From Bacteroidota bacterium (lineage in GTDB: Bacteria > Bacteroidota > Bacteroidia > UBA8524), in contig WBUH01000006.1 of NCBI GenBank assembly GCA_008933805.1, forward strand, positions 124,001 through 188,000: a stretch of DNA of 64,000 bases, written 5' to 3'. Below, one piece after another: positions 8,318 to 15,645 of the stretch; the stretch's first letter is position 1, and each line of letters begins with the position of its first letter. Below the pieces are notes generated by a model. The model did not search any database and was not told the origin of the DNA. It saw nothing but the letters and a program-made list of their open reading frames with translations. The translations under genes were made by a program, and so were the position numbers.

Positions 8318-9284
8318 CGGCCACGTGAGCCGTGCAAGGGAGATTATCCCCCATTTGGCAAATAACGGTGAGTTGGATGTGCTTATCAGCGGAACCCAAA
8401 GTGAGGTGAACGTGAACCACCCCGTGAAATATAAAATGCACGGCTGGAGTTTTACGTTTGGAAAGAAAGGCGGGGTTGATTTTTGGGATAGCTGGAAAAA
8501 CATGCGAACCTTCACACTAATGAAGGATGTGTGGGATTTTCCGGTGCACAACTACGATTTGATAATTAACGATTTTGAACCCGTTACGGCATGGGCTTGC
8601 AAACTGCGCGGAAAAACCTGCGTAGCCATGAGCCACCAAGCGGCGTTTCTATCGCCGCACACGCCGCGCCCTGATAAAAAGAACCCTTTTGTGGAGTGGG
8701 TGTTTCGTAATTACTCGCCCTCGCAAGAACATATCGGTTTTCACTTTGAGCGGTACGACGATTTTATACGTACCCCCGTTATCCGCGAGGATATACGAAG
8801 GCTTGAGCCTGAAAATCTCGGCCATGTTACGGTGTATTTACCCGCCCACGATGATAAGTTTTTGGTGACAAAATTTACCAAAGTAAACGGGGTAAAGTTT
8901 GAGGTATTCAGCAAGCACACAAAAGCCCCTTACAGGGTCGAAAACACGTTTGTGTACCCAATTAACAGCGAAGCTTATACAAAGAGCCTGGAGGGCTGTA
9001 TGGGCTTAATTACCGCCGGCGGATTTGAAGCACCTACCGAGGCTATTTTCTTAAACAAAAAAGTGATGGTAGTACCCATGATTGGCCAATACGAACAACA
9101 TTGCAATGCTTTGGGTGCTAAAAAGGCGGGCTGTACGGTGATTACTGAAATAAACGGAAACTTTTTGAACCAGCTGAACAGCTGGATTGAATACGGCAAG
9201 CACATACACATTGATTACCCCGATGAAACCGCTGACTTTGTGGGCGAACTGGTGGCAAAACACCGCAAATTGGTAATGGTGTAA
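8283..9284 (+). CDS. GT28/GT1-like glycosyltransferase (Glyco_trans_1_3)
   Basis: A 333-residue protein. I chose ATG 8283 because MKILYAIQGTGNGHVSRARE is the usual start of this family; an upstream in-frame start at 8259 adds only eight unlike residues. The N-terminal GxGNGHxxRA loop and the C-terminal GGFEAPTEAIFLNKKVMVVP segment resemble MurG-type GT-B enzymes, with the donor site in the C-terminal half. Substrates are unknown. It overlaps the end of the LpxH-like gene by 35 bases, so coupled expression is likely. Confidence 0.82.
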   Translation: MKILYAIQGTGNGHVSRAREIIPHLANNGELDVLISGTQSEVNVNHPVKYKMHGWSFTFGKKGGVDFWDSWKNMRTFTLMKDVWDFPVHNYDLIINDFEPVTAWACKLRGKTCVAMSHQAAFLSPHTPRPDKKNPFVEWVFRNYSPSQEHIGFHFERYDDFIRTPVIREDIRRLEPENLGHVTVYLPAHDDKFLVTKFTKVNGVKFEVFSKHTKAPYRVENTFVYPINSEAYTKSLEGCMGLITAGGFEAPTEAIFLNKKVMVVPMIGQYEQHCNALGAKKAGCTVITEINGNFLNQLNSWIEYGKHIHIDYPDETADFVGELVAKHRKLVMV

Positions 9285-9329
9285 CCGCCTTGTGTAGTAG
9301 AAGAAAACAGAACCCTGATTTATATAAAG

Positions 9330-9377
9330 CCACTAAGGCGCAAAGACACTAAATAAAGTGTTTTCGCGCCTTAGTGG
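9330..9377. terminator. long inverted repeat between convergent genes
   Basis: Arms CCACTAAGGCGC (9330-9341) and GCGCCTTAGTGG (9366-9377) are perfect. Inside, nine more positions pair with two mismatches, leaving a six-base loop: a stem of about 21 base pairs. It lies between the convergent glycosyltransferase and thioredoxin-like genes and could end both transcripts. There is no strong T-run, so it may also be a dispersed repeat. Confidence 0.5.
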
Positions 9378-9396
9378 TTTAAGTGTGTGCTGTTAG

Positions 9397-9984
9397 CTAT
9401 CGTAAGCTTTCAAGGGCTTTATCAAGGTCGGCACCACGAAGGTTTTTAGCTACCACAACGCCCTTTTCGTTTAGCAAAAAGTTGGCTGGTATCGCTTCAA
9501 CTCCGTAGGTAGTCACAGGGCCTGATTCCCACTTTAACATATCCGATACGTGGTATTCCCAGCTCAAACGGTCTTTATCAATGGCCGCTTGCCAGCTGCT
9601 TTTGCTATTATCTAACGATACGCTGAATACGGTAAACTCCGAGGCGTTTTTAAAGCCTATGCTTTTATACTTGTTGTAAGTTTTAACAAGGTTTACATTT
9701 TCTGAACGGCAAGGCTTGCACCACGATGCCCAAAAATCAATCAATACAATTTTTCCTTTTAATGCTGATAAGCGAAGCGTATCACCATTAGGGGTAGGTA
9801 AAGCAATTTCGGGAGCAGCATCACCCACTTCGGGCGGGTTTTGCGTAATCGCCTCGGTGATTGAAGCACGCTCGCTCTCTTTGGTTTTTTTGGTAACATC
9901 AACCGCAAAGGCCAAACCAATACCAAAAACCATTACTAATGGAAGTGCATAAAGGGTGTATTTCTTCATTTTGGTTTTATCCAT
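9397..9984 (-). CDS. TlpA/ResA-like membrane-anchored thioredoxin
   Basis: A 195-residue protein with an N-terminal hydrophobic anchor (about 9-28) and a thioredoxin fold (about 52-195). The redox site is WASWCKPC (C89, C92), preceded by the typical GKIVLIDFWASWC strand and followed by a cis-Pro region (VEAIPANFLL). This arrangement is that of TlpA/ResA proteins, which reduce disulfides in the periplasm, for example in cytochrome c maturation. An alternative start is Met6 (9969). It follows murA on the minus strand after 53 bases and may be in the same transcript. Confidence 0.85.
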   Translation of the reverse strand: MDKTKMKKYTLYALPLVMVFGIGLAFAVDVTKKTKESERASITEAITQNPPEVGDAAPEIALPTPNGDTLRLSALKGKIVLIDFWASWCKPCRSENVNLVKTYNKYKSIGFKNASEFTVFSVSLDNSKSSWQAAIDKDRLSWEYHVSDMLKWESGPVTTYGVEAIPANFLLNEKGVVVAKNLRGADLDKALESLR

Positions 9985-10037
9985 TTCTATACCTCACACA
10001 AAAACAGTTCCGTTTTTATCGGGTTGTACGTGTTTAT

Positions 10038-11354
10038 TTATTCAAAGCGTTCAATCTGGGCACCAAGTGCTTTCAAACGACTGTCAATGTTTTCGTAACC
10101 TCGGTCTATTTGCTCAATGTTGTGTATAATGCTGGTTCCGTTTGCACTTAATGCAGCAATCAATAACGAAACCCCGGCGCGTATATCGGGAGACGACATG
10201 GTGATACCTTTTAGTGTAGAGCGACGGTTAAGCCCCATAACGTTGGCACGGTGCGGGTCGCACAAAATAATCTGCGCGCCCATATCAATCAGGTTATCTA
10301 CAAAAAACAGGCGGCTTTCAAACATCTTTTGGTGTATCAGCACGTTACCTTCGGCCTGTGTAGCCACTACCAGCATAATACTGATAAGATCGGGGGTAAA
10401 CAACGGCCAAGGTCCGTCGGCAATGGTAAGTATCGAGCCGTCCATAAACGTATCCACCCTGTACTTTTCTTGCGCGGGGATAAAGATATCATCGCCCCTA
10501 AACTCCATTTGTATGCCTAAACGGCCAAACGTTTGGGGAATGATCCCCAAGTGTTCAATGCCTGCATTTTTTATCGTGATTTCGGATTGAGTCATGGCGG
10601 CAAGACCAATGAAACTTCCTACCTCAATCATATCGGGCAACATGGTATGTGTACAACCGCCCAAATATTCTACGCCTTCAATAGTTATCAGGTTTGAGCC
10701 GTAACCGCTGATTTTAGCACCCATGCTGTTTAGCATTTTGCTAAGTTGCTGTATGTAGGGCTCGCAAGCGGCGTTGTAAATAGTGGTGATGCCTTTTGCC
10801 ATCACAGCAGCCATAATAATATTGGCCGTACCTGTTACCGATGGTTCATCCAGCAACATATAAGTGCCTTGCAGCTTTTCAGCCTCAAGACGGTATAGGG
10901 CATTGCCTGCCTCGTCGTATTGAACCGACGTAACAGCCCCAAGTTTTTCAAAGCCTAAAAAGTGCGTATCTAAGCGACGGCGACCTATTTTATCACCGCC
11001 CGGTTTTGGCATATAGCCGCGGCCGAAACGGGTAAGCAAAGGCCCCACCACCATGATAGAACCCCTAAGTCCGCCCCCTTTTTTGCGAAAATCATCAGAG
11101 CGCAGGTAATCAAGGTTTACGTTTTTTGCTTCAAAACTGTAGCTGTTTGGGCCCAGCTGCTCAACAGCAACGCCCATATCGCCCAACAGTTCTATAAGCT
11201 TTAATACATCGCGGATGGCGGGTATTTTATGAATGGTTACTTTTTCGGGTGTCAGCAATACTGCTGATAATATTTGCAGGGCTTCGTTTTTGGCCCCTTG
11301 CGGCGTAACCTCGCCTTGTAGCTTTTTACCCCCCTGTATTTTAAAAAAAGCCAT
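10038..11354 (-). CDS. murA: UDP-N-acetylglucosamine 1-carboxyvinyltransferase
   Basis: A 438-residue EPSP-synthase fold enzyme, the first committed step of peptidoglycan synthesis: it adds enolpyruvate from PEP to UDP-GlcNAc in the cytosol. The family start GGKKLQGEVTPQGAKNEAL is present, with the essential Lys22-Asn23. The catalytic loop reads MPKPGGDKIGRRRLDTHF. Asp121 therefore sits where most MurA enzymes have the Cys that fosfomycin alkylates. From studied Cys-to-Asp MurAs, this predicts an active but fosfomycin-insensitive enzyme. It follows the DUF4290 gene after nine bases. Confidence 0.95.
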   Translation of the reverse strand: MAFFKIQGGKKLQGEVTPQGAKNEALQILSAVLLTPEKVTIHKIPAIRDVLKLIELLGDMGVAVEQLGPNSYSFEAKNVNLDYLRSDDFRKKGGGLRGSIMVVGPLLTRFGRGYMPKPGGDKIGRRRLDTHFLGFEKLGAVTSVQYDEAGNALYRLEAEKLQGTYMLLDEPSVTGTANIIMAAVMAKGITTIYNAACEPYIQQLSKMLNSMGAKISGYGSNLITIEGVEYLGGCTHTMLPDMIEVGSFIGLAAMTQSEITIKNAGIEHLGIIPQTFGRLGIQMEFRGDDIFIPAQEKYRVDTFMDGSILTIADGPWPLFTPDLISIMLVVATQAEGNVLIHQKMFESRLFFVDNLIDMGAQIILCDPHRANVMGLNRRSTLKGITMSSPDIRAGVSLLIAALSANGTSIIHNIEQIDRGYENIDSRLKALGAQIERFE

Positions 11355-11363
11355 AGCAGCGTA

Positions 11364-12059
11364 TTAGTATTTGCGGCGTTGTTTTTGGTTTTGGTTTTGG
11401 TTTTGATTGTTGCGGTTTTTGTGGCCGTTGTTACGGTTTTTAAAGTTGTTGTTCCGCTGGTTGTTGTTGGGCCTGTAATTGTTGTTGGGTTGATAGCGGC
11501 CCACATCGCTAAGGGTAAGGTCTTCGGCACGCACTTTCAGTCTACCTTCTGACAATACTTCAATATGGTCTGCAATAGCCTCTGCTGAAAGATTTTCGTC
11601 GTTCCAGTTTTTACTGCTGTTACGCATAAACGAAGCTATCATGTTGATGAAGTACTGCTTCTCTTCTCCTTCTTCCATTTCGGCAGCCTTTTTCACCATC
11701 GACTGCACGTTGCGGCCATAAAACCTGAACTTGATATGGTTGCCCAAATAAGGAACTCTGTCCGGCTTTTTGTTAATGGTTTCTGGTGTTGGAATTGGGT
11801 ACGGTGAGTCAACATCTAACGTAAAGTTAGACATGGCAAACAGGTGATCCCACAACTTGTGTTTATAGTCGGCAGTATCGCGCAAGTGGGGGTTTAAGTT
11901 CCCCATAATGGCAATTACTGTATTGGCTTTGCGGTTGCGTTCTTCACGGTCTTTTATCGTGCCAAGGTACTCAACCAAGCGTTGTACGTTGCGTCCGTAC
12001 TCTGAAAAAACAAGGTGGTTGCGTACCGTATTATATTCCGGTAATTTGTAGTCGGTCAT
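11364..12059 (-). CDS. DUF4290 domain protein
   Basis: A 231-residue protein. The first 170 residues are the DUF4290 region (starting DYKLPEYNTVRNHLVFSEYG), known almost only from Bacteroidota and commonly encoded just before murA, as here (nine-base gap). The last 40 residues are almost entirely Asn, Arg, Gln and Lys (for example NNNYRPNNNQRNNNFKNRNN), a low-complexity basic tail that could bind nucleic acid. No biochemical role is known to me. The conserved link to murA suggests a cell-wall or growth-related function. Confidence 0.85.
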   Translation of the reverse strand: MTDYKLPEYNTVRNHLVFSEYGRNVQRLVEYLGTIKDREERNRKANTVIAIMGNLNPHLRDTADYKHKLWDHLFAMSNFTLDVDSPYPIPTPETINKKPDRVPYLGNHIKFRFYGRNVQSMVKKAAEMEEGEEKQYFINMIASFMRNSSKNWNDENLSAEAIADHIEVLSEGRLKVRAEDLTLSDVGRYQPNNNYRPNNNQRNNNFKNRNNGHKNRNNQNQNQNQKQRRKY

Positions 12060-12458
12060 TTGCTATAAGCTAAAAAGAGTTCGCAATTTAATCGTTAATA
12101 TTTATAAATGTATGGTTAGTGCACACAGAACAATATTTAGTGATGCCATTGACGGATAAATCGTTAACTATTTGCCTCAACCCAGGTGCTTACCCGGCTA
12201 AAAGTGTCTCAACTTTTCCCTCCCATGTAGGGAAGACGATTATGGGTTGACGGCAGGTCTTTGTACCTGCCGCTATTGATAGATTGCCAGCACTCTATCA
12301 ATAGCATCGGGATTTATTCCCGATGGTTTTGGACGTTGTCAAGAAGCGAGATTCCCAATCAAGTTGGGAATGACAGGGGCAGGCAAAGCGATAAACAAGA
12401 AACTACAGCCAAACAAGTTTACCTTGTTCACGGTGGGAGTGCTTGTAAATAAAAAGGG
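12060..12458. repeat. 399-base intergenic region with clustered palindromic repeats
   Basis: No gene was found. Four hairpins stand close together: 12251-12272 (arms CGGCAGGT/ACCTGCCG), 12273-12304 (arms CTATTGATAGA/TCTATCAATAG), 12305-12325 (arms CATCGGGA/TCCCGATG) and 12351-12371 (arms ATTCCCAA/TTGGGAAT). The second and third recur in inverted orientation near 27.3 kb. The first 120 bases next to the DUF4290 gene are AT-rich and probably hold its promoter, but no perfect TAnnTTTG was found. Confidence 0.7.
12273..12325 (+). repeat. 53-base dispersed double-hairpin repeat, copy 1
   Basis: Two adjacent hairpins, 11-base-pair arms with a 10-base loop and 8-base-pair arms with a 5-base loop. 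The reverse complement matches 27276-27328 at 52 of 53 positions. Confidence 0.85.
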
Positions 12459-13202
12459 TTAAATCTTAAAGGTTTTCTTAAGCTCGCTAAAGAAGTTGCG
12501 GCTTATTTCAAACGGCTCGTTGACGTTTTTAAGGTACATACGGCCGGTATCGTTGGTCCACTTGTCAATCTTAATCACATTCAGCAGGTTAACAATAGTA
12601 GAGCGGTGTATTTGGAAAAACGCTTCTTTGGGCAAACGGTGCATCCAGTTTTTGATAGAGCCGTATGTAACATACATCTTGTTATCTTCAAGAAACACTT
12701 TGGTGTAGTTACCGTATGCAGATATGTAGTTGATGTCTTTTACCTTAATAAGCACCATTTTATGCTCGGCGTTTACCATTATCATCTGGTCGAGCTTAAA
12801 CTTAGAGTTATCAGAAAGACTATCTTCCTCCTCCCCTTCGTTCATCTGGTCGGTTATTTTGGCAACCGTTTTATTCAACCTTTCAAGGCTGATGGGTTTT
12901 AAAATATAGTCGGTAGCATTAACCTCAAACGCCTTTACTGCCTGTGTAGGGCTGGCAGTTATAAATACAATTTTGCAGGTAGGTTTTATGTAGGGAATTA
13001 AATCAAACGAACTGGCGCCGTTAAGGTCTATATCTAAAAAAATAATTTCAGGGTCACTGTCTTCAATGGCATCTTTTGCAGATAGTAGCGTATTTGCACT
13101 GCCTACTACAGTTAAGGCATCAAAGTTTTTTAGTTGTTCTTTGATAAGCTCCTGAGTCATCAGGTCGTCTTCCACTACTAAAACCCTGTATTTTTTGTTC
13201 AT
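12459..13202 (-). CDS. LytTR-type response regulator (LytR/AlgR family)
   Basis: A 247-residue regulator. The receiver domain (1-120) has the acidic pocket VVEDD (10-13), the phospho-acceptor Asp57 in IIFLDIDLNG and conserved Lys in YILKPIS. The LytTR DNA-binding domain (about 148-247) includes YISAYGNYTKVFLEDN and FFQIHRSTIVNLLNV. It should be phosphorylated by a membrane sensor kinase, but none is encoded next to it. I chose ATG 13202: it begins MNKKYRVLVVEDD, the natural start of a receiver, while the longer frame would need TTG at 13220. Confidence 0.92.
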   Translation of the reverse strand: MNKKYRVLVVEDDLMTQELIKEQLKNFDALTVVGSANTLLSAKDAIEDSDPEIIFLDIDLNGASSFDLIPYIKPTCKIVFITASPTQAVKAFEVNATDYILKPISLERLNKTVAKITDQMNEGEEEDSLSDNSKFKLDQMIMVNAEHKMVLIKVKDINYISAYGNYTKVFLEDNKMYVTYGSIKNWMHRLPKEAFFQIHRSTIVNLLNVIKIDKWTNDTGRMYLKNVNEPFEISRNFFSELKKTFKI

Positions 13203-13253
13203 AGGTATATTACTGCACAAGACAGTTTATGTGTTCATTCAATTATTCGCAAA

Positions 13254-14399
13254 TTATGAAACTTTTGCCAAATGTTTTTCAATCACTTTTTCATAAAGTA
13301 ATTCATATTGTGGCATAATTACGTCTAAACCAAAGTTTTTAGACTGTTCAAAGGCTGCTTTTTTAAATTGTTGATGCACTTCAGGCAATTGAAGAATTTT
13401 TAAAGCATTGGCTGCCATATCGTCCACATCGCCCACATTTGAAGTAAAGCCGGTAACCCCGTGAATATTCAACTCAGGCAAACCGCCCGTGTTTGATGAT
13501 ATTACAGGAACTTCACAGGCCATTGCTTCTAACGCAGCTAAACCAAAACTCTCACTTTCAGAAGGAAGTATGAATAAATCACACACCGATAAAATTTCTT
13601 CAATCGGTTCCAGTTTGCCCAAAAACACCACTTTATCACCGCACAATTCCAGCTCGCGGCATTCTTTTTCAATATTTATACGTTCAGGCCCGTCGCCTAT
13701 CAGTAGTAGTTTTGCGGGTAGTTTTTCAGATATTTTTTTAAACACCTGCAACACATCTCCTACCCTTTTCACTTTTCTAAAGTTTGAGGTATGTGCAATT
13801 AAAAATTCACCGTAGGGCGCAATTGCTTTTTTGAAATAATCGCGAGGCTTTTTGCTGAATTTCTCAAAATCGATAAAGTTGTATATCACCTCAATATCGT
13901 TGGTGATTTTAAAGTTTTCAAACGTTTGCTGCCGTAAACTTTCCGAAACGGCTGTTACTCCGTCGCTTTGATTGATAGAGTATGATACCACAGGCTCGTA
14001 AGTAGGGTCTTTACCAATCAGCGTAATATCCGTGCCGTGCAAGGTGGTAACCACCGGTAGGTTTATTCCTTCCAACGCAAGTATTTGCTTGGCAAAAACT
14101 GCCGCCGCCGCATGCGGAATGGCATAATGCACATGCACAATGTCAAGCTTCTCAAACTTAGCAATATCTATTAGTTTACCCGTTAAGGCGGTTTCGTAAG
14201 GCGGGTATTCAAACAGGGGATAACTGCTCACCCCTACTTCATGGAAGAAAATATTCTGCGAAAAAAAATCTAATCGTGCCGGCTGGCTATATGAAATGAA
14301 ATGAACTTTGTGCCCTTTCATGGCAAGGGCCTTTCCTAACTCTGTGGCAACCACACCACTACCACCAAAAGTGGGGTAGCATACTATTCCGATATTCAT
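13254..14399 (-). CDS. bshA: N-acetyl-alpha-D-glucosaminyl L-malate synthase
   Basis: A 381-residue GT4 glycosyltransferase. The start MNIGIVCYPTFGGSGVVATE and the following HFISYSQPARLDF and VHVHYAIPHA segments are specific to BshA. The C-terminal donor site SESESFGLAALEAMACEVP has the E-x7-E pattern of retaining GT-B enzymes. BshA joins UDP-GlcNAc and L-malate, the first step of bacillithiol synthesis, giving the low-molecular-weight thiol used by many Bacteroidota in place of glutathione. bshB and bshC are not in this window. A Bacteroidota -7 element lies 16 bases upstream. Confidence 0.94.
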   Translation of the reverse strand: MNIGIVCYPTFGGSGVVATELGKALAMKGHKVHFISYSQPARLDFFSQNIFFHEVGVSSYPLFEYPPYETALTGKLIDIAKFEKLDIVHVHYAIPHAAAAVFAKQILALEGINLPVVTTLHGTDITLIGKDPTYEPVVSYSINQSDGVTAVSESLRQQTFENFKITNDIEVIYNFIDFEKFSKKPRDYFKKAIAPYGEFLIAHTSNFRKVKRVGDVLQVFKKISEKLPAKLLLIGDGPERINIEKECRELELCGDKVVFLGKLEPIEEILSVCDLFILPSESESFGLAALEAMACEVPVISSNTGGLPELNIHGVTGFTSNVGDVDDMAANALKILQLPEVHQQFKKAAFEQSKNFGLDVIMPQYELLYEKVIEKHLAKVS

Positions 14400-14415
14400 G
14401 TGCTCAATTTAACAT

Positions 14416-14423
14416 CAAAACTA
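14416..14423 (-). promoter_or_regulatory. Bacteroidota -7 promoter element for bshA
   Basis: TAGTTTTG on the minus strand fits TAnnTTTG exactly; 16 bases separate it from ATG 14399. No convincing -33 TTG was seen. Confidence 0.5.
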
Positions 14424-14490
14424 AGTGTTTTGTTTCATAAGCAGTTTGCCATAGCGTGAATTTTGTGGCACTTTTGTGCAACAGTATAAA

Positions 14491-14934
14491 ATGGATACAA
14501 TTTTTACAGATGAGTATTTTATGCGTGTTGCCTTACGCGAGGCACAGCGGGCTTTTGAGGAGGATGAAATTCCTGTGGGAGCGGTTGTGGTTTGCAACAA
14601 CAAGGTGATAGGCAAAGGCTATAATCAAACAGAAAAACTTACGGATGTAACAGCACACGCTGAAATGCTTGCCATTACTGCGGCCAGTAATTATTTAGGC
14701 GGTAAGTTTTTAGAGGAGTGCACACTATACGTTACCCTTGAACCTTGCGTGATGTGCGCCGGAGCCATCTTTTGGGCTCGGCCTGAAAGAGTTGTGTTTG
14801 GCGCAGGAGATGAGAAGAGGGGTTTTGCAAAACACGGAAACTTGCTGCACCCCAAAACCGAATTGATAACCGGGGTACTTGAGCACGAATGCTCGGTATT
14901 GCTGAAAGAGTTTTTTAAGGCAAAAAGAAAATAA
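14491..14934 (+). CDS. tadA: tRNA-specific adenosine deaminase
   Basis: A 147-residue cytidine/deoxycytidylate-deaminase fold protein. Zinc ligands and catalytic Glu are H56-A-E58 and P85-C86-V-M-C89. It deaminates the wobble adenosine of tRNA-Arg(ACG) to inosine; the length and the DEIPVGAVVV and GRPERVVFGA-like segments favour TadA over guanine deaminase. I chose ATG 14491; a GTG at 14476 would add five residues and lies within the likely promoter. It is divergent from bshA and is followed after 15 bases by the pdeM-like gene. Confidence 0.88.
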   Translation: MDTIFTDEYFMRVALREAQRAFEEDEIPVGAVVVCNNKVIGKGYNQTEKLTDVTAHAEMLAITAASNYLGGKFLEECTLYVTLEPCVMCAGAIFWARPERVVFGAGDEKRGFAKHGNLLHPKTELITGVLEHECSVLLKEFFKAKRK

Positions 14935-14949
14935 AGGGCAGTAAACACC

Positions 14950-15585
14950 ATGGAGTCTCTAGTGGTTTGCGGAGAAGAGTTGGTTTTATTGCCTGAAAAG
15001 GCAATATGGTGGCCCGCACAACAAACACTGATACTGGCCGATTTGCACTTGGGTAAAAGTATGCACTTTCGCAAGGCCGGAATCCCGTTGCCGTTACTAA
15101 GTCAGCAAAAAGATTTTGTAGTGCTTGAAAAATTGCTGCAAACTCCGCAGCTAAAACAGGTATTGTTTTTGGGTGATTTATTTCACAGCAGTTATAATAG
15201 CGATTGGGAATTGCTGGGTCAATTAATCAGCAAGCATCAACACTTGCACTATACTTTGGTGCAAGGCAACCACGATATTTTACACGAGAACGAATACAAA
15301 CGGTTTGGCTTTGAGGTGTTTGATTTTTTGCATTTGGGTCCCTTTTTATTTACGCACGAGCCGGTAGAAAACCCGTCGGCCTATAATGTTTACGGGCATA
15401 TTCATCCCGGAGTAAGGCTTGCGGGAGGCGGTGGCCAAAGGCTTAGGCTTCCCTGTTTCTTTTTTTCAGAAAAATATGCGGTATTGCCTTCTTTTGGCAA
15501 GCTAACAGGCTTGTTTGCCTTAGCGCCAAAAAAAACCGACCGTATTTTTGCCATAAGCGAGGATAAAATTTTTAGATTGAGTTGA
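14950..15585 (+). CDS. pdeM: PdeM-like metallophosphoesterase (ligase-associated endonuclease family)
   Basis: A 211-residue calcineurin-like phosphoesterase with LADLHLGKSMHFRKAGIPLP, FLGDLFHS, GNHD, FTHEPVE and YGHIHPG, covering the di-metal site. The DLHLGK..HFRKAGIP sequence is the hallmark of PdeM, found in other bacteria with an ATP-dependent DNA ligase, an exonuclease and an Lhr-like helicase in a DNA-damage cluster. Here none of these partners is adjacent; the neighbours are tadA (15 bases upstream) and secreted-protein genes. The role in DNA repair is therefore inferred from family only. Confidence 0.82.
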   Translation: MESLVVCGEELVLLPEKAIWWPAQQTLILADLHLGKSMHFRKAGIPLPLLSQQKDFVVLEKLLQTPQLKQVLFLGDLFHSSYNSDWELLGQLISKHQHLHYTLVQGNHDILHENEYKRFGFEVFDFLHLGPFLFTHEPVENPSAYNVYGHIHPGVRLAGGGGQRLRLPCFFFSEKYAVLPSFGKLTGLFALAPKKTDRIFAISEDKIFRLS

Positions 15586-15645
15586 TTTTGTCGAAAAAAG
15601 CCCTGTTTATAGATATTAGCGACAAAAAATCCAGAAATTAGCACC

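Noticed and set aside
12251-12371. Cluster of hairpins considered as a tRNA or small structured RNA gene
   Set aside because: Stems are independent palindromes without cloverleaf spacing, T-loop or acceptor end, and part of them recurs at 27.3 kb as a repeat.
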